Shown here piece by piece: positions 1-7,897 of a stretch of DNA of 41,621 nt (positions are counted from its first letter, which is position 1; every line of letters begins with the position of its first letter). Source of the stretch: a bacterium (GTDB lineage Bacteria; Edwardsbacteria; AC1; EtOH8). The position numbers were made by a program, and so were the translations under genes. Below the pieces are notes generated by a model. That model had not been told where the DNA came from, ran no database searches, and worked only from the letters and a program-made list of their open reading frames with translations. Location: NCBI GenBank assembly GCA_030655055.1, contig JAURWH010000046.1:1-41621 (forward strand), read 5' to 3'.

Positions 1-426
1 CAGCGTGATCGAAAGCTCCCGGCTTTTGACGATGTCGCCCCCGGCGATGACGACCCCGGGTTTTTTTGCCAGCGCTTGCATTCCGGCATATAGTTGGTCT
101 ATTTGCTTGACGCTGGTTTTTGCAGGAAGCGCCAAGGTGACCAACGCCATCATAGGGTTCCCCCCCATGGCCGCAATGTCGGAAAGGTTGGCCGCCATGG
201 TCCTGTATCCCAGGTCAAAGAAGGAAGTGTAGCTCAGGTCAAAGTGAACCCCTTCCACCATGGTGTCGGTGGTGACGGCGCATATTTTGCCCGGGGACAG
301 TTTTAAAAGAGCGGCATCATCACCTATACCCAATAGGACCCGGCTGTTCCTGGGGACCATGCCTGCGGTCTTTTTTATCCGGTCTATCAGGCCGAACTCG
401 CCTATGTCAGATATCTTTTTTGCCAC
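1..426 (-). CDS. thiL: Thiamine-monophosphate kinase, N-terminal part (cut by window edge)
   Basis: ThiL phosphorylates thiamine monophosphate to thiamine pyrophosphate with ATP, the last step of cofactor synthesis in many bacteria. The 142 codons visible read VAKKISDIGEFGLIDRI..., then GIGDDAAL (residues 33-40), TTDTMVEGVHF (52-62), NLSDIAAMGG (80-89) and a GGD near residue 132. These are the metal- and ATP-binding aspartate motifs of the AIR-synthase-like fold. I chose the GTG at 424-426: an in-frame TGA lies just upstream, and the GEFGLI segment that aligns with the family N-terminus would be lost from the next ATG at residue 23. It begins 29 bases after the nitrilase-family gene, probably in the same transcript. 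The C-terminal half lies outside the window. Confidence 0.9.
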   Translation of the reverse strand, partial: MAKKISDIGEFGLIDRIKKTAGMVPRNSRVLLGIGDDAALLKLSPGKICAVTTDTMVEGVHFDLSYTSFFDLGYRTMAANLSDIAAMGGNPMMALVTLALPAKTSVKQIDQLYAGMQALAKKPGVVIAGGDIVKSRELSITL

Positions 427-455
427 AGAGCGATGATTTCAACATTTCTAACTTT

Positions 456-1238
456 TCAAACATAATATTCCGGGCATCTATCGAGGAACAGGTGGTTTAG
501 CGGCGTCACCCTCTTATTATCTGCTACTTTGGGGTCGATGTCAACCACCCTCACGGCCTCGTTTTTCACGGGAGCCTTGGCCAAAATGCTTTGATCAGGG
601 CCGGCCATTATGCTCTGTCCTATGAAGTTCAGGTCATGCCGGCCCCGCTTTTCCCGGCCCGTCCGGTTGGCGGTGATGGTGAAGACCTTGTTCTCCAGCG
701 CCCTCACCGGCATGGATCTTGGGCAATAAGGCAGTACCAGGTTGGCCGGATGGCAGATGATCTGGGCGCCATTAAGAGCCAGACTGCGGGCAGCCTCGGG
801 GAAGAACCAGTCGTAGCAGATCATCATCCCGATCTTCACTTGTCCGGCCCGGAAGACCTTGAAACCGGTATCGCCCGGGGCGAACCACTTTTTCTCGTTC
901 CAGAAAAGATGGGTCTTGCGGTAGATGTCGGTCTTGCCCGAAGGACGGATCAGGATGGACGAGTTAAATATCTTGTTCCCGGCCTGCTCGGCGAATCCCG
1001 CCACCAGAATGGTCCCCGTTTTCTTTGACAGCAGTTTCAAGGCTTTGATGGAAGGCCCTTCGGAAGTTTCCGATAACTGCCGGACCTCGTCCTTGGAAAC
1101 GAAATTGTAACCGGACAGGCACAGCTCCGGCAGCACCAGCAGGTCGGCCTTGACTGAGGAGACCAGCCGGTGTATGGTGCTTAGATTTTTAGTTACCTGG
1201 CCGAAAGCCGGGTTGAATTGAACGAAGCCTGTCTTCAT
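456..1238 (-). CDS. Carbon-nitrogen hydrolase (nitrilase superfamily amidase)
   Basis: This is a predicted cytoplasmic amidohydrolase of 260 residues, the usual length for a stand-alone nitrilase-fold enzyme. The Glu-Lys-Cys triad is visible: E38 in LLVLPELCLSGYNF, K108 in IYRKTHLFWNEK and C141 in MMICYDWFFPEAAR. The Cys-Tyr-Asp context resembles omega-amidase, N-carbamoyl-amidase and polyamine-pathway members, but the substrate cannot be read from sequence. An in-frame ATG at 1253 would add MTCKT, but that codon lies inside the repeat at 1251-1336, so the ATG at 1238 (MKTGFVQFNP) is preferred. thiL follows after 29 bases. No link between the two functions is evident. Confidence 0.85.
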   Translation of the reverse strand: MKTGFVQFNPAFGQVTKNLSTIHRLVSSVKADLLVLPELCLSGYNFVSKDEVRQLSETSEGPSIKALKLLSKKTGTILVAGFAEQAGNKIFNSSILIRPSGKTDIYRKTHLFWNEKKWFAPGDTGFKVFRAGQVKIGMMICYDWFFPEAARSLALNGAQIICHPANLVLPYCPRSMPVRALENKVFTITANRTGREKRGRHDLNFIGQSIMAGPDQSILAKAPVKNEAVRVVDIDPKVADNKRVTPLNHLFLDRCPEYYV

Positions 1239-1250
1239 GGTTTTACATGT

Positions 1251-1336
1251 CATCCTGAGCGCTGCACTGAGCGGCCCGGCTGAGTAAGCCGAAGCCTTGT
1301 CGAAGTGGTTGGCGCCGTGCCTGGCCTATCGAAGGA
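1251..1336. repeat. Intergenic palindromic repeat of the TTCGACAAG/CTCAGGATGA type
   Basis: The gap between ychF and the nitrilase gene reads on the minus strand GATCCTTCGATAGG... CCACTTCGACAAGGC...CTCAGTGCAGCGCTCAGGATGACA. The CCTTCGA, TTCGACAAG and CTCAGGATGAC blocks resemble a dispersed intergenic repeat that I know from many bacterial genomes. It fills the gap almost exactly, starting beside the ychF stop codon and ending at the start region of the nitrilase gene. GC-rich inverted segments within it can form hairpins. Assignment to a family is from memory of the motif. Confidence 0.5.
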
Positions 1337-2395
1337 TCAGACATTGAACTTGATGTTGATCACGTCCCCGTCCTTGACTATGTACTCCTTGCCCTCCTGT
1401 CTAACATAGCCCTTTTCCCGGGCGGCGGCGTAGGTGCCTACCTCGGTCAGGTGGTCGTAGGAGACCGTCTCGGCCCGGATGAACCCCCGTTCCAGGTCGG
1501 AGTGGATGGTCCCGGCCGCCTGGGGGGCCTTGGTGTTTAAGGGAATGGTCCAGGCCCGGCACTCGTCCTCGCCCACGGTGAAAAAGGAGATCTGGCCCAG
1601 CAGCCGGTACGAGGTGCGGATCATCTTGTTCAAGGCCGGCTCGGCGATCTTCATTTCGGCCAGAAATTCTTTGGCCTCCTCGTCCGACATCTGGGCGATG
1701 TCCATCTCGATGGCCCCGCACAGGGCGGTGGCTTCCTGGCTGCTGGCCGAGGACAAGGCGCTCTGCAAAGCAACAAAATCCACCCCTTCCCCGTAGTTCA
1801 GCACCGGCAGCAGCGGCTTCTCGGTCAGAAGCTGGAAACTGCGGAGGGCCTTGGATTCTTCCGGGAAAAGGTCCAGCATGTGAAGCGGCTTTTCGGCCTC
1901 CAGGTGGACCCGGCATTTATCCAGGATCGCCAGTTCCTTGTCCAGCTCCGGCCGTTTTACCTTTTTAATGTCTATTTTGACCCGCTCGATCCGCCGCTCC
2001 ACCATGGACAGGTCGGACAGCAGCAGCTCGGTGGCAATGGTCTGGTAATCATCCACCGGGGATGGGGCGCCGGAGGCGTCGGCGAAGCCGCGCAGCACCA
2101 GGATCATGGCGTCCACCTTGTGCATCTGGGTCAGGAACTCGGTGCCCAGGCCCCCGGAATCGGAGACCCCCTTGGCCATGCCGCCGATGTCCACATAGGT
2201 GATGGTGGCCGGGACCTTCTTCTTGGGGTTGAACATGGCAGTCAGCTTGTCCAGCCGGGGGTCCGGCACCTTGACCACTCCCATGTGGACATCGCAGCCG
2301 GTGGAGTATTCACCCTCTTTGATGCAGGATTTGGTCAGGGCGTTGAAGATCGTTGTCTTGCCCGACTGGGGCAGGCCGATGATTCCTAGTTGCAA
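1337..2395 (-). CDS. ychF: Ribosome-associated P-loop ATPase/GTPase YchF (OLA1 family)
   Basis: YchF is an Obg-related P-loop NTPase that binds ribosomes and in characterised members prefers ATP. The 352-residue protein starts MQLGIIGLPQSGKTTIFNAL, which holds the Walker A motif GLPQSGKT, followed by VDIGGMAKGVSDSGGLGTEFL (G3/switch II region) and a C-terminal TGS domain ending KDGDVINIKFNV. Length is slightly shorter than the usual 360 or so. The start codon is TTG, supported by AAAGGAAC seven bases upstream. It sits alone between the hairpin terminator at 2492-2531 and the repeat at 1251-1336, with its own promoter candidate at 2463-2491. Confidence 0.95.
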   Translation of the reverse strand: MQLGIIGLPQSGKTTIFNALTKSCIKEGEYSTGCDVHMGVVKVPDPRLDKLTAMFNPKKKVPATITYVDIGGMAKGVSDSGGLGTEFLTQMHKVDAMILVLRGFADASGAPSPVDDYQTIATELLLSDLSMVERRIERVKIDIKKVKRPELDKELAILDKCRVHLEAEKPLHMLDLFPEESKALRSFQLLTEKPLLPVLNYGEGVDFVALQSALSSASSQEATALCGAIEMDIAQMSDEEAKEFLAEMKIAEPALNKMIRTSYRLLGQISFFTVGEDECRAWTIPLNTKAPQAAGTIHSDLERGFIRAETVSYDHLTEVGTYAAAREKGYVRQEGKEYIVKDGDVINIKFNV

Positions 2396-2462
2396 AATAG
2401 TTCCTTTGTTTGTATTATGAATGTCAAGGATTTAAGCCGGATTTCACTCATTCCGAAATTTT

Positions 2463-2491
2463 ATTTTATCACAATCCAACCCTGCATTCAA
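2463..2491 (-). promoter_or_regulatory. Candidate sigma-70 promoter for ychF
   Basis: On the minus strand a -35 box TTGAAT (2486-2491) is separated by 17 bases from a -10 box TAAAAT (2463-2468). It lies about 70 bases ahead of the ychF start codon and directly after the terminator of the acetyltransferase gene, where a new promoter is expected. Confidence 0.5.
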
Positions 2492-2531
2492 GCATAAAAC
2501 AAGGCCCTGTCAAACTATTTGACGGGGCCTT
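2492..2531 (-). terminator. Intrinsic terminator after the acetyltransferase gene
   Basis: A 14-bp stem (2501-2514 with 2518-2531, one G-U pair) with a 3-base loop is followed on the minus strand by GTTTTATG. The stem is AAGGCCCCGTCAAA / TTTGACAGGGCCTT. It lies 19 bases past the stop codon of the gene at 2550-3800. Confidence 0.85.
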
Positions 2532-2549
2532 TTAGCACCGGGTTTACGG

Positions 2550-3800
2550 TTAAAAATAGGTATAGCAGATGGGCTTGTTTTGGGCCCTAAATATCCGGTC
2601 CACCGTGTTCAAATAGGCCGGATCGGAGATCCGGGACAGGCCCAGACGGTGAAGTGTTTTGTAATCCACCGCCCCCATCAGCAGGGAAGAGAATTCAGGG
2701 ACGTCCAGCCAGACCTCCGCGTCGTATTCCTGCTCGTCTGATATGGTCAGGGAGCCGAACTCCACCTGGGCCACCAGCGCCCCGGCATTGGCCGGCAGGA
2801 AACTGTCGGCGATGTTAAGTTTCAGTTTGCAGTTTTGTTCCCCGAAACTATGTCCTTTCATCTCTTCCAGCAGCCTTCTGGTATTGAGCGACCGGTACAT
2901 CATCCCGTAACCGGCGTTGGCGGTCTGCTGGAACAGCGGCGGGATCAGGTTCTCCGAGCCGTCACGGATGTCCCCGAACAGCCAGTTCAGGTGCTCATCC
3001 TGGGTGATGAAGACCACCTGCTTTATCTGGTCGGCCTGGCTGTGCAGGAAGGTCATCAGTTCCATGAGGACCTCCGGATCCTGATAAACTAATTCCCGCA
3101 CCACCATCTCGGTCTGCAGGAAATTGGCGTCGGCCGGTTTAAAGGAAAAGGTCAGATACCCCAATACCTGGTCGGCCTTCTTATAGCCGTAAACCTTGGA
3201 ATCCGGGCTTTTCAGCAGGCCCTCGGCCTCGGCCTGGGTCTTCTCCATCATCCCGTGATGCTCCCGGCCGAACTGCCGGGCGCAGGCCAGATATTCCTTG
3301 AGATCGCCGGTTTCCAGCCGTTTGACATGGCTCTTGGTGCTTCCCTTGGGCAGCTGATCGGGCCTGGTCCTGAACTGAAAGGCCCGGGTGCCGTAGCCAA
3401 ATCCCATCTTCTTGTAAAAGTCCGGGCGGAAGGGATACAGCGTGGCCAGATTGTAACCCTTCTGGCGGTAGTGTTCCAGAAAGTAGGCGATCATCTCCCG
3501 GCAGATCTTTTCCTTTTTGTGGAGCAGGTCCACCGCCACCATGCCCACCCCGCCGGCCTTGATCTGGGTCTCATACATTTGCAGGTTCAGGTCGTGCAGC
3601 CGCATCCCGCCCAGCATTTTCTCGTCGCGGAAAAGCCCCCAGAAACTGACTCCGGGATCATCCTCCTGGTGTTTTACCAAACGTTCCTTGAGTTTTTGCT
3701 TGTCCTCGGGCGTGACGATCTTGAACCCGGGATAGGCCTCGGCCACGATGTTGACATAGCGGTCAAGATCCTCTTCAAACAGGCGTCGTATCTGGCTCAT
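2550..3800 (-). CDS. Eis-like GNAT N-acetyltransferase
   Basis: This 416-residue protein has the three-part layout of Eis-type acetyltransferases: an N-terminal GNAT domain (about 1-150, with GGVGMVAVDLLHKKEKICREMI forming the acetyl-CoA loop), a second GNAT-like domain, and a C-terminal SCP2-like domain. FYKKMGFGYGTRAF matches the region carrying the general-acid Tyr of Eis, and the chain ends in ...ICYTYF. A C-terminal Phe carboxylate acts in catalysis in characterised Eis proteins. The start at 3800 (MSQIRRLF) has AGGGAG six bases upstream; the longer reading from 3818 lacks one. Substrate is unknown; mycobacterial Eis acetylates aminoglycosides, but most family members are uncharacterised. 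Confidence 0.85.
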   Translation of the reverse strand: MSQIRRLFEEDLDRYVNIVAEAYPGFKIVTPEDKQKLKERLVKHQEDDPGVSFWGLFRDEKMLGGMRLHDLNLQMYETQIKAGGVGMVAVDLLHKKEKICREMIAYFLEHYRQKGYNLATLYPFRPDFYKKMGFGYGTRAFQFRTRPDQLPKGSTKSHVKRLETGDLKEYLACARQFGREHHGMMEKTQAEAEGLLKSPDSKVYGYKKADQVLGYLTFSFKPADANFLQTEMVVRELVYQDPEVLMELMTFLHSQADQIKQVVFITQDEHLNWLFGDIRDGSENLIPPLFQQTANAGYGMMYRSLNTRRLLEEMKGHSFGEQNCKLKLNIADSFLPANAGALVAQVEFGSLTISDEQEYDAEVWLDVPEFSSLLMGAVDYKTLHRLGLSRISDPAYLNTVDRIFRAQNKPICYTYF

Positions 3801-3829
3801 ACAGCTCCCTGTGTACACAGTTTTTTATT

Positions 3830-3909
3830 TTAACCACAAAAGGCACAAAATACACAAAACTAATTTATTTAAACCCTATGTGATTTATGTGCTTTCTGTG
3901 GCTATTTAA
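3830..3909. repeat. CCACAAAG-type imperfect palindromic repeat, copy A
   Basis: Left arm TTAACCACAAAAGGCACA (from 3830) is the imperfect reverse complement of the right arm TATGTGCTTTCTGTGGCTATTTAA (3886-3909), with an AT-rich centre. Across the 23-base cores 18 positions pair. It shares the CCACAAAG/GCACAAA/ACACAAA pattern with the copies at 12018-12112 and 15821-15908. Its right end overlaps the 3' end of the small membrane-protein gene. Confidence 0.65.
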
Positions 3910-4130
3910 CCCCGTTTCTTAAGGAAGTTTAGTTTCACCCAGCCCCAGTTGAGCCACAGATGCGCCAGGACAACAAGGACCATGGCCAGCCCGGCATACT
4001 CATGCACCTCCCCGGCGGCCTCGGCGTTCTCCAGCAATCCGGTAAAGGCCAGCGCCCCGGTCACCGCCTGGACGGCAAACAGCGCAAACAGCGCCAGGTT
4101 CAGCCATTTAAGTGTTTTCTGCTTGTTCAT
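3906..4130 (-). CDS. Small two-helix membrane protein with paired histidines (DUF4405-like)
   Basis: The 74-residue protein has two predicted membrane helices (about residues 8-32 and 45-66). A short loop ends in VHEYAGLAMVLVVLAHLWLNW. H43 and H57 are 14 residues apart in or beside the second helix, a spacing resembling haem-ligand pairs in cytochrome b-type proteins, and HEYAGL...HLWLNW resembles DUF4405 proteins. AAGGGGA lies about eight bases before the ATG. The function is not known. It lies between the acetyltransferase and GHL10 genes on the same strand, 48 bases after the latter, and could be co-transcribed. Confidence 0.7.
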   Translation of the reverse strand: MNKQKTLKWLNLALFALFAVQAVTGALAFTGLLENAEAAGEVHEYAGLAMVLVVLAHLWLNWGWVKLNFLKKRG

Positions 4131-4178
4131 AAAACTATTCCCCTTTACAATTCACGATTCACAGTTTACCGTTTGCTA

Positions 4179-5294
4179 TCAGAAGCCCCTGTCCTTAAGC
4201 TCCTCAAAGCTTATCCCCCGCTGGGCCAGGCCGTCGTAGGAGAACAGCACGATGTCGTTGATGCCCGCCCGCCGCAGTTCCCTGGTCTTCTCCATGATGC
4301 CCTCCATGCTGTCGCGCCAGGCCCCCAGCCCCACGTAGACCTGTCCCGCCCCCTTGTAGCGCACCGATTTCTGGGCCAGCCGCAGGACGGTGGGAGTGTC
4401 TTTGGAGTAATCCATCAGCACCACAAAGTCCACCCAGCGGTTCAGCAACCAGTTGGGCCAGTCCTGGCCAAAACCGGCCCGGGCCTCGTCGGGGTCGGGC
4501 TTGACCGCAGCCGAGAGCTTGACCCAGGGGTTGAACTTGACGATGTCCATCTTCAGCTGGGAGACCAGGTCCGAGATGTTGTACATCCGCCACTGGTACC
4601 AGGTATCCCAGTAGGGCTTTAGGCCGGGATCCCCGGTGAAGAAGGCCATGGGGTCAACCTTATACTGGCTGTAAAAGGCGTTGCGGCTGGAGAGGTCGTA
4701 GGAATAGTTAAGGTTGCCGTAGCGCACATAGTCCAGGTGGATGCCGTCCACATCGTATTTGAAGAGGATCTCCCTCACCAGCTCCCGAAGATACTCCTTG
4801 ACCTCGGGGCTGGCCGCTGAAAGATAGACCCCTTCCAGGCCTTTCCGGTCCAGTTCTTTCTGACTGTAATCCTTTAACGAACGTCCCTCTGAATCGGCGG
4901 CGAACCACCCCTTGCCCTTGTAATAGACATGCCTCCGGTCCTTGGGGTCCGCCTCGGAGGACCAGATGAAGTAGACGTTGATCCAGGCGTGCATCTTGAT
5001 GCCGCTGGCCTTGCATTCCTTCAGCATCAGGGCAAGGGGGTCGAAGTCCTTGGAGACGCAGGCGGCGGTGGGCAGGTTTTGGGAATTGTAGTAGGCCTCG
5101 CCCTTGGCGAAGAACTGGACGAACAGATCGGTGATGCCGGCCTGCCGGGCCGAGCGGACGATCTTCTTGACGCTGGCCGGGCTGGTCAGGGAGTAGCGCA
5201 CCACCCACATGCCTTTGACCTGGGCCTGTACCAGGGCAGGGAGGAGTGTCAGAACTAGAGCTAAAATTATTATGTTTTTTATTGGAGTACGCAT
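4179..5294 (-). CDS. Secreted GHL10-type glycosidase-like protein
   Basis: The start at 5294 gives 371 residues beginning with a signal peptide (MRTPIKNIIILALVLTLLPA..., likely cleavage after ...ALVQA near residue 24). A longer in-frame reading from 5372 would place the signal internally and is rejected. After QVKGMWVVRY come TIM-barrel motifs of the GHL10 (glycosyl hydrolase-like 10) family: GITDLFVQFFAKGEAYY, SGIKMHAWINVYF and YDVDGIHLDYVRYGN, the last carrying a candidate catalytic acid. Family members are envelope-associated and may act on cell-wall glycans, but the substrate is unproven. It lies immediately after the terminator of the ribosomal supercluster. Confidence 0.85.
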   Translation of the reverse strand: MRTPIKNIIILALVLTLLPALVQAQVKGMWVVRYSLTSPASVKKIVRSARQAGITDLFVQFFAKGEAYYNSQNLPTAACVSKDFDPLALMLKECKASGIKMHAWINVYFIWSSEADPKDRRHVYYKGKGWFAADSEGRSLKDYSQKELDRKGLEGVYLSAASPEVKEYLRELVREILFKYDVDGIHLDYVRYGNLNYSYDLSSRNAFYSQYKVDPMAFFTGDPGLKPYWDTWYQWRMYNISDLVSQLKMDIVKFNPWVKLSAAVKPDPDEARAGFGQDWPNWLLNRWVDFVVLMDYSKDTPTVLRLAQKSVRYKGAGQVYVGLGAWRDSMEGIMEKTRELRRAGINDIVLFSYDGLAQRGISFEELKDRGF

Positions 5295-5351
5295 GAATAA
5301 GCTCTGTTTTATATTTACGAGACCGTGAACGATATCGCTATTAATAATACA

Positions 5352-5395
5352 CAAAAAACAAAAATAGCGCAAGGCTTATTTCTAAACCTTGCGCT
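5352..5395 (-). terminator. Intrinsic terminator of the ribosomal-protein supercluster
   Basis: A perfect 9-bp stem AGCGCAAGG / CCTTGCGCT (5366-5374 with 5387-5395) with a 12-base loop is followed on the minus strand by ATTTTTGTTTTTTG. It lies 21 bases after the rplQ stop codon and marks the end of the alpha-operon transcript. Confidence 0.93.
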
Positions 5396-5416
5396 CTTTA
5401 AATCAACTTAAAAAAA

Positions 5417-5965
5417 CTACTTCTTTACTTCGGCCTTTTTCTCTGTTTTCTTCTCTACCTTGTCCACAGAAGTCTTGGCGGAGGCGGGTTTCTTTTCCTC
5501 TTTGGGCTTGCCTTCTGTCTTGACCTTCTTGCCAGGCTGTTTCTTGGCCGGCTTGTGGATCTTCTTTTCCTTTTCCTTCTTCTCGCCTTCAACCAGCTTG
5601 GCCTTGGCCGGGGCGCCGTAGAGCTCCATCAGGCACAGCAGGGCGGCATCGCCCTTGCGCAGCCATAGCTTGGTGACGGTAATGAAGCCGGAGTTCTTGT
5701 CCTTCATCCGGGGCATGATCACCTGGAACAGCTTCTTTAGGACATCCTTGTCCTTGACCACCCGGCCCACCTGGCGGATGGCGGCCAGGTCGTTCTGCTT
5801 GGAGACGGAGATCAGGTGCTCGGCCACCCGCTTGGAGGCCTGGGCCTTGGGGAAGGTGGTCTGTATCTTTTCGTATTTGAACAGCGATGTCACCAGATTG
5901 GACATCAGGGCCCGGCGGTGGGAATGGCTGCGGCTCAGTTTTAAGGTGTCTTTGCGGTGTCGCAT
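5417..5965 (-). CDS. rplQ: 50S ribosomal protein L17 with lysine-rich C-terminal tail
   Basis: L17 lies near the peptide-exit side of the 50S subunit. Residues 1 to about 118 carry the family core: MRHRKDTLKLSRSHSHRRALMSNLVTSLF at the start, then KRVAEHLISV and GFITVTKLWLRKGDAALLCLMELYG. From about residue 125 the protein changes to a Lys/Glu/Ala-rich low-complexity tail ending in KKTEKKAEVKK. At 182 residues it is about 55 longer than E. coli L17. It is the last gene of the cluster, 101 bases after rpoA, and is followed at once by the terminator. Confidence 0.97.
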   Translation of the reverse strand: MRHRKDTLKLSRSHSHRRALMSNLVTSLFKYEKIQTTFPKAQASKRVAEHLISVSKQNDLAAIRQVGRVVKDKDVLKKLFQVIMPRMKDKNSGFITVTKLWLRKGDAALLCLMELYGAPAKAKLVEGEKKEKEKKIHKPAKKQPGKKVKTEGKPKEEKKPASAKTSVDKVEKKTEKKAEVKK

Positions 5966-6018
5966 GTATGTTTACCCTATCTCAAAAATTTTAGTTCTAT
6001 CTTTAACCAGAGAAACCA

Positions 6019-6058
6019 ATGTCTACTAATGTCGATAATGTCCGATGCCTGTCCGTCC
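6019..6058. repeat. Short degenerate ATGTC repeat between rpoA and rplQ
   Basis: ATGTC occurs at 6019, 6029 and 6038, followed by CTGTC at 6049 and GTCC at 6055, so the unit recurs about every 10 bases. It occupies the 101-base rpoA-rplQ gap. No hairpin or promoter was found in it. Confidence 0.4.
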
Positions 6059-6066
6059 GTAGTTTA

Positions 6067-7056
6067 TCAGGCCTTCTTCTTCTTGGCGTCGGTATACTGG
6101 TCCACCTTCATCCCGAAGGTCAGGCTCATGTTCTTTAAGATCACCGAGAGCTCGGCCAGCGACTTGCGGCCGAAGTTCCGGTATTTAAGCATTTCGCTTT
6201 CGGTCTTCTGCACCAGATCGCCCAGGGTGAAGATATTGTTGGCCCGCAGACAGTTGGCCGAGCGCACCGAGAGCTCCAGCTCCTCCACCGGCTTCATCAG
6301 CATGTCCCGCATCTTCACCATGTCGTCGTCCAGGCCCTCGACCTTGCCCTCTTCGCCGTCTTCACCGAAGGAGCGGAACAGGGTCAGGTGGTCGCGCAGC
6401 AGCTTGGCGGCCTGGGATACCGCCACATCGGGCTTCACCGAGCCGTTGGTGTGGACCTCCAGGATCAGGCGGTCATAGTCGGTGCGCTCGCCCACCCGGC
6501 AGTTCTCCACCAAAAAGTTGACCCGGGAGACCGGCGAGAAGATGGCGTCCACCGGGATCAGCCCGATGGTGTTGAATGATTTGCGGAAGACCTCGGCCGG
6601 CACATAGCCCCGGCCGTGATCCACGGTCAGTTCCAGCTTGAACACCCCGTCCTCGGAAAGGGTGGCGATGTGCTGTTCGGGGTTCAGGATCTCCACCTCG
6701 GCGTCGGATTCAATCTGGGAGGCCTTGACCTCGCCCTTGCCCGAAGCCTTGAGATACAGGACCTTGGGATGTTCGGAATGCAGGCGGAGCTTAATTTTCT
6801 TGATGTTCAGGATTATCTCGGTGACGTCTTCCACCACGCCCGGGATGGTGGAGAACTCGTGGAGCACGCCCTCGATCTTGACCGCCATGATGGCCGCCCC
6901 GGGGATGGATGACAGCAGCACCCGGCGCAGGGCGTTGCCTAAGGTCAGGCCGTAACCCCGTTCCAAGGGCTCGGCAATGAATTTACCGTAATTGGGTCCG
7001 TAAGTTGCTTCGTCTATCACGATGCTCTTGGGCATCTGCAGGGTATTCCATCTCAT
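6067..7056 (-). CDS. rpoA: DNA-directed RNA polymerase alpha subunit
   Basis: The alpha dimer is the assembly platform for beta and beta', and its C-terminal domain contacts UP elements and activators. The start at 7056 (MRWNTLQMPKSIVIDE) has GGAGG five to six bases upstream; a longer TTG reading from 7068 overlaps that Shine-Dalgarno site and is rejected. That gives 329 residues. The N-terminal domain (about 1-230) contains GYGLTLGNALRRVLLSSIPGAA and GRGYVPAE. The alpha-CTD follows an acidic linker and contains PVEELELSVRSANCLRANNI and RNFGRKSLAEL. It sits between rpsD and rplQ in the usual alpha-operon position. Confidence 0.98.
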   Translation of the reverse strand: MRWNTLQMPKSIVIDEATYGPNYGKFIAEPLERGYGLTLGNALRRVLLSSIPGAAIMAVKIEGVLHEFSTIPGVVEDVTEIILNIKKIKLRLHSEHPKVLYLKASGKGEVKASQIESDAEVEILNPEQHIATLSEDGVFKLELTVDHGRGYVPAEVFRKSFNTIGLIPVDAIFSPVSRVNFLVENCRVGERTDYDRLILEVHTNGSVKPDVAVSQAAKLLRDHLTLFRSFGEDGEEGKVEGLDDDMVKMRDMLMKPVEELELSVRSANCLRANNIFTLGDLVQKTESEMLKYRNFGRKSLAELSVILKNMSLTFGMKVDQYTDAKKKKA

Positions 7057-7200
7057 AATTGCCTCCAAAAGTTTTGAAATTGAACCCGGCCCAAACCGCT
7101 TGAACCGAGCGAGGCTTCCCGAATGAGGACCCTTTTAAAGCCTTGTCAAAGAAAGCTGTATTATGTTAATAACGGCTTTTTAAATAGGATCCTTTCGGCA

Positions 7201-7830
7201 TTACTTGGAGTACAACTCCACGATCAGCTGTTCGTTGATCTGCATCCCGATGCTGTCCCTGGTGGGGATGTTGACCAGCTTGCCCGAGAGTTTCTCCTTG
7301 TTGAGCTCCAGCCAGGGCACGGGGGTCCGCCCTTTGGTCGCTTCCAGGGCGCCGGCAATGATCACATTGTCCTTGCTCTTGGTTTTGACCTCGATGGTGT
7401 CGCCGGGGCGCAGCAGGATGGATGGAATATTGACGACCTTGTCGTTGACCAGAAAATGCCCGTGATTGACCAGCTGGCGGGCGGCCGAGCGGGATGGGGC
7501 CAGCCCCATCCGGAAGACGATGTTGTCCAGCCGGCGTTCCAGCAGTGACAGCAGGTTCTCGCCGGTGACCCCCTTCATGCTGGAGGCCTTCTCGAAATAG
7601 TTGCGGAACTGGCGTTCCAGGATGCCGTAGATCCGGCGGACCTTCTGTTTTTCCCTCAGGTGGATGGCGTAACCGGTGGGCTTGCGCATCCGGTCCTTGC
7701 CGTGCTCGCCCGGGGCATAGGGCCTCTTGTCAAAGGCGCAGTTCTTGGTGTTGCATCTTTCGCCCTTTAGGAACAACTTGGCTCCCTCGCGGCGGCACAA
7801 CTTACACCTGGCAGCAGTATATCTTGCCAT
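7201..7830 (-). CDS. rpsD: 30S ribosomal protein S4 (zinc-binding form)
   Basis: S4 nucleates 30S assembly on 16S rRNA. In E. coli it also represses the alpha operon; whether it does here is not visible. The 209 residues start MARYTAARCKLCRREGAKLFLKG. Four cysteines (CKLC, then ERCNTKNC) form the N-terminal zinc knuckle of the C+ form. The S4 RNA-binding domain follows (RRLDNIVFRMGLAPSRSAARQLVNHGHFLVNDKVV). The length is normal. A 144-base gap to rpoA holds no evident hairpin. Confidence 0.98.
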   Translation of the reverse strand: MARYTAARCKLCRREGAKLFLKGERCNTKNCAFDKRPYAPGEHGKDRMRKPTGYAIHLREKQKVRRIYGILERQFRNYFEKASSMKGVTGENLLSLLERRLDNIVFRMGLAPSRSAARQLVNHGHFLVNDKVVNIPSILLRPGDTIEVKTKSKDNVIIAGALEATKGRTPVPWLELNKEKLSGKLVNIPTRDSIGMQINEQLIVELYSK

Positions 7831-7897
7831 TTATATTTAAAAACCTCCTAAAAAATTACTTTCCGAATGTCTGTTCCCGTTTGGCATTGGCCCTGGT

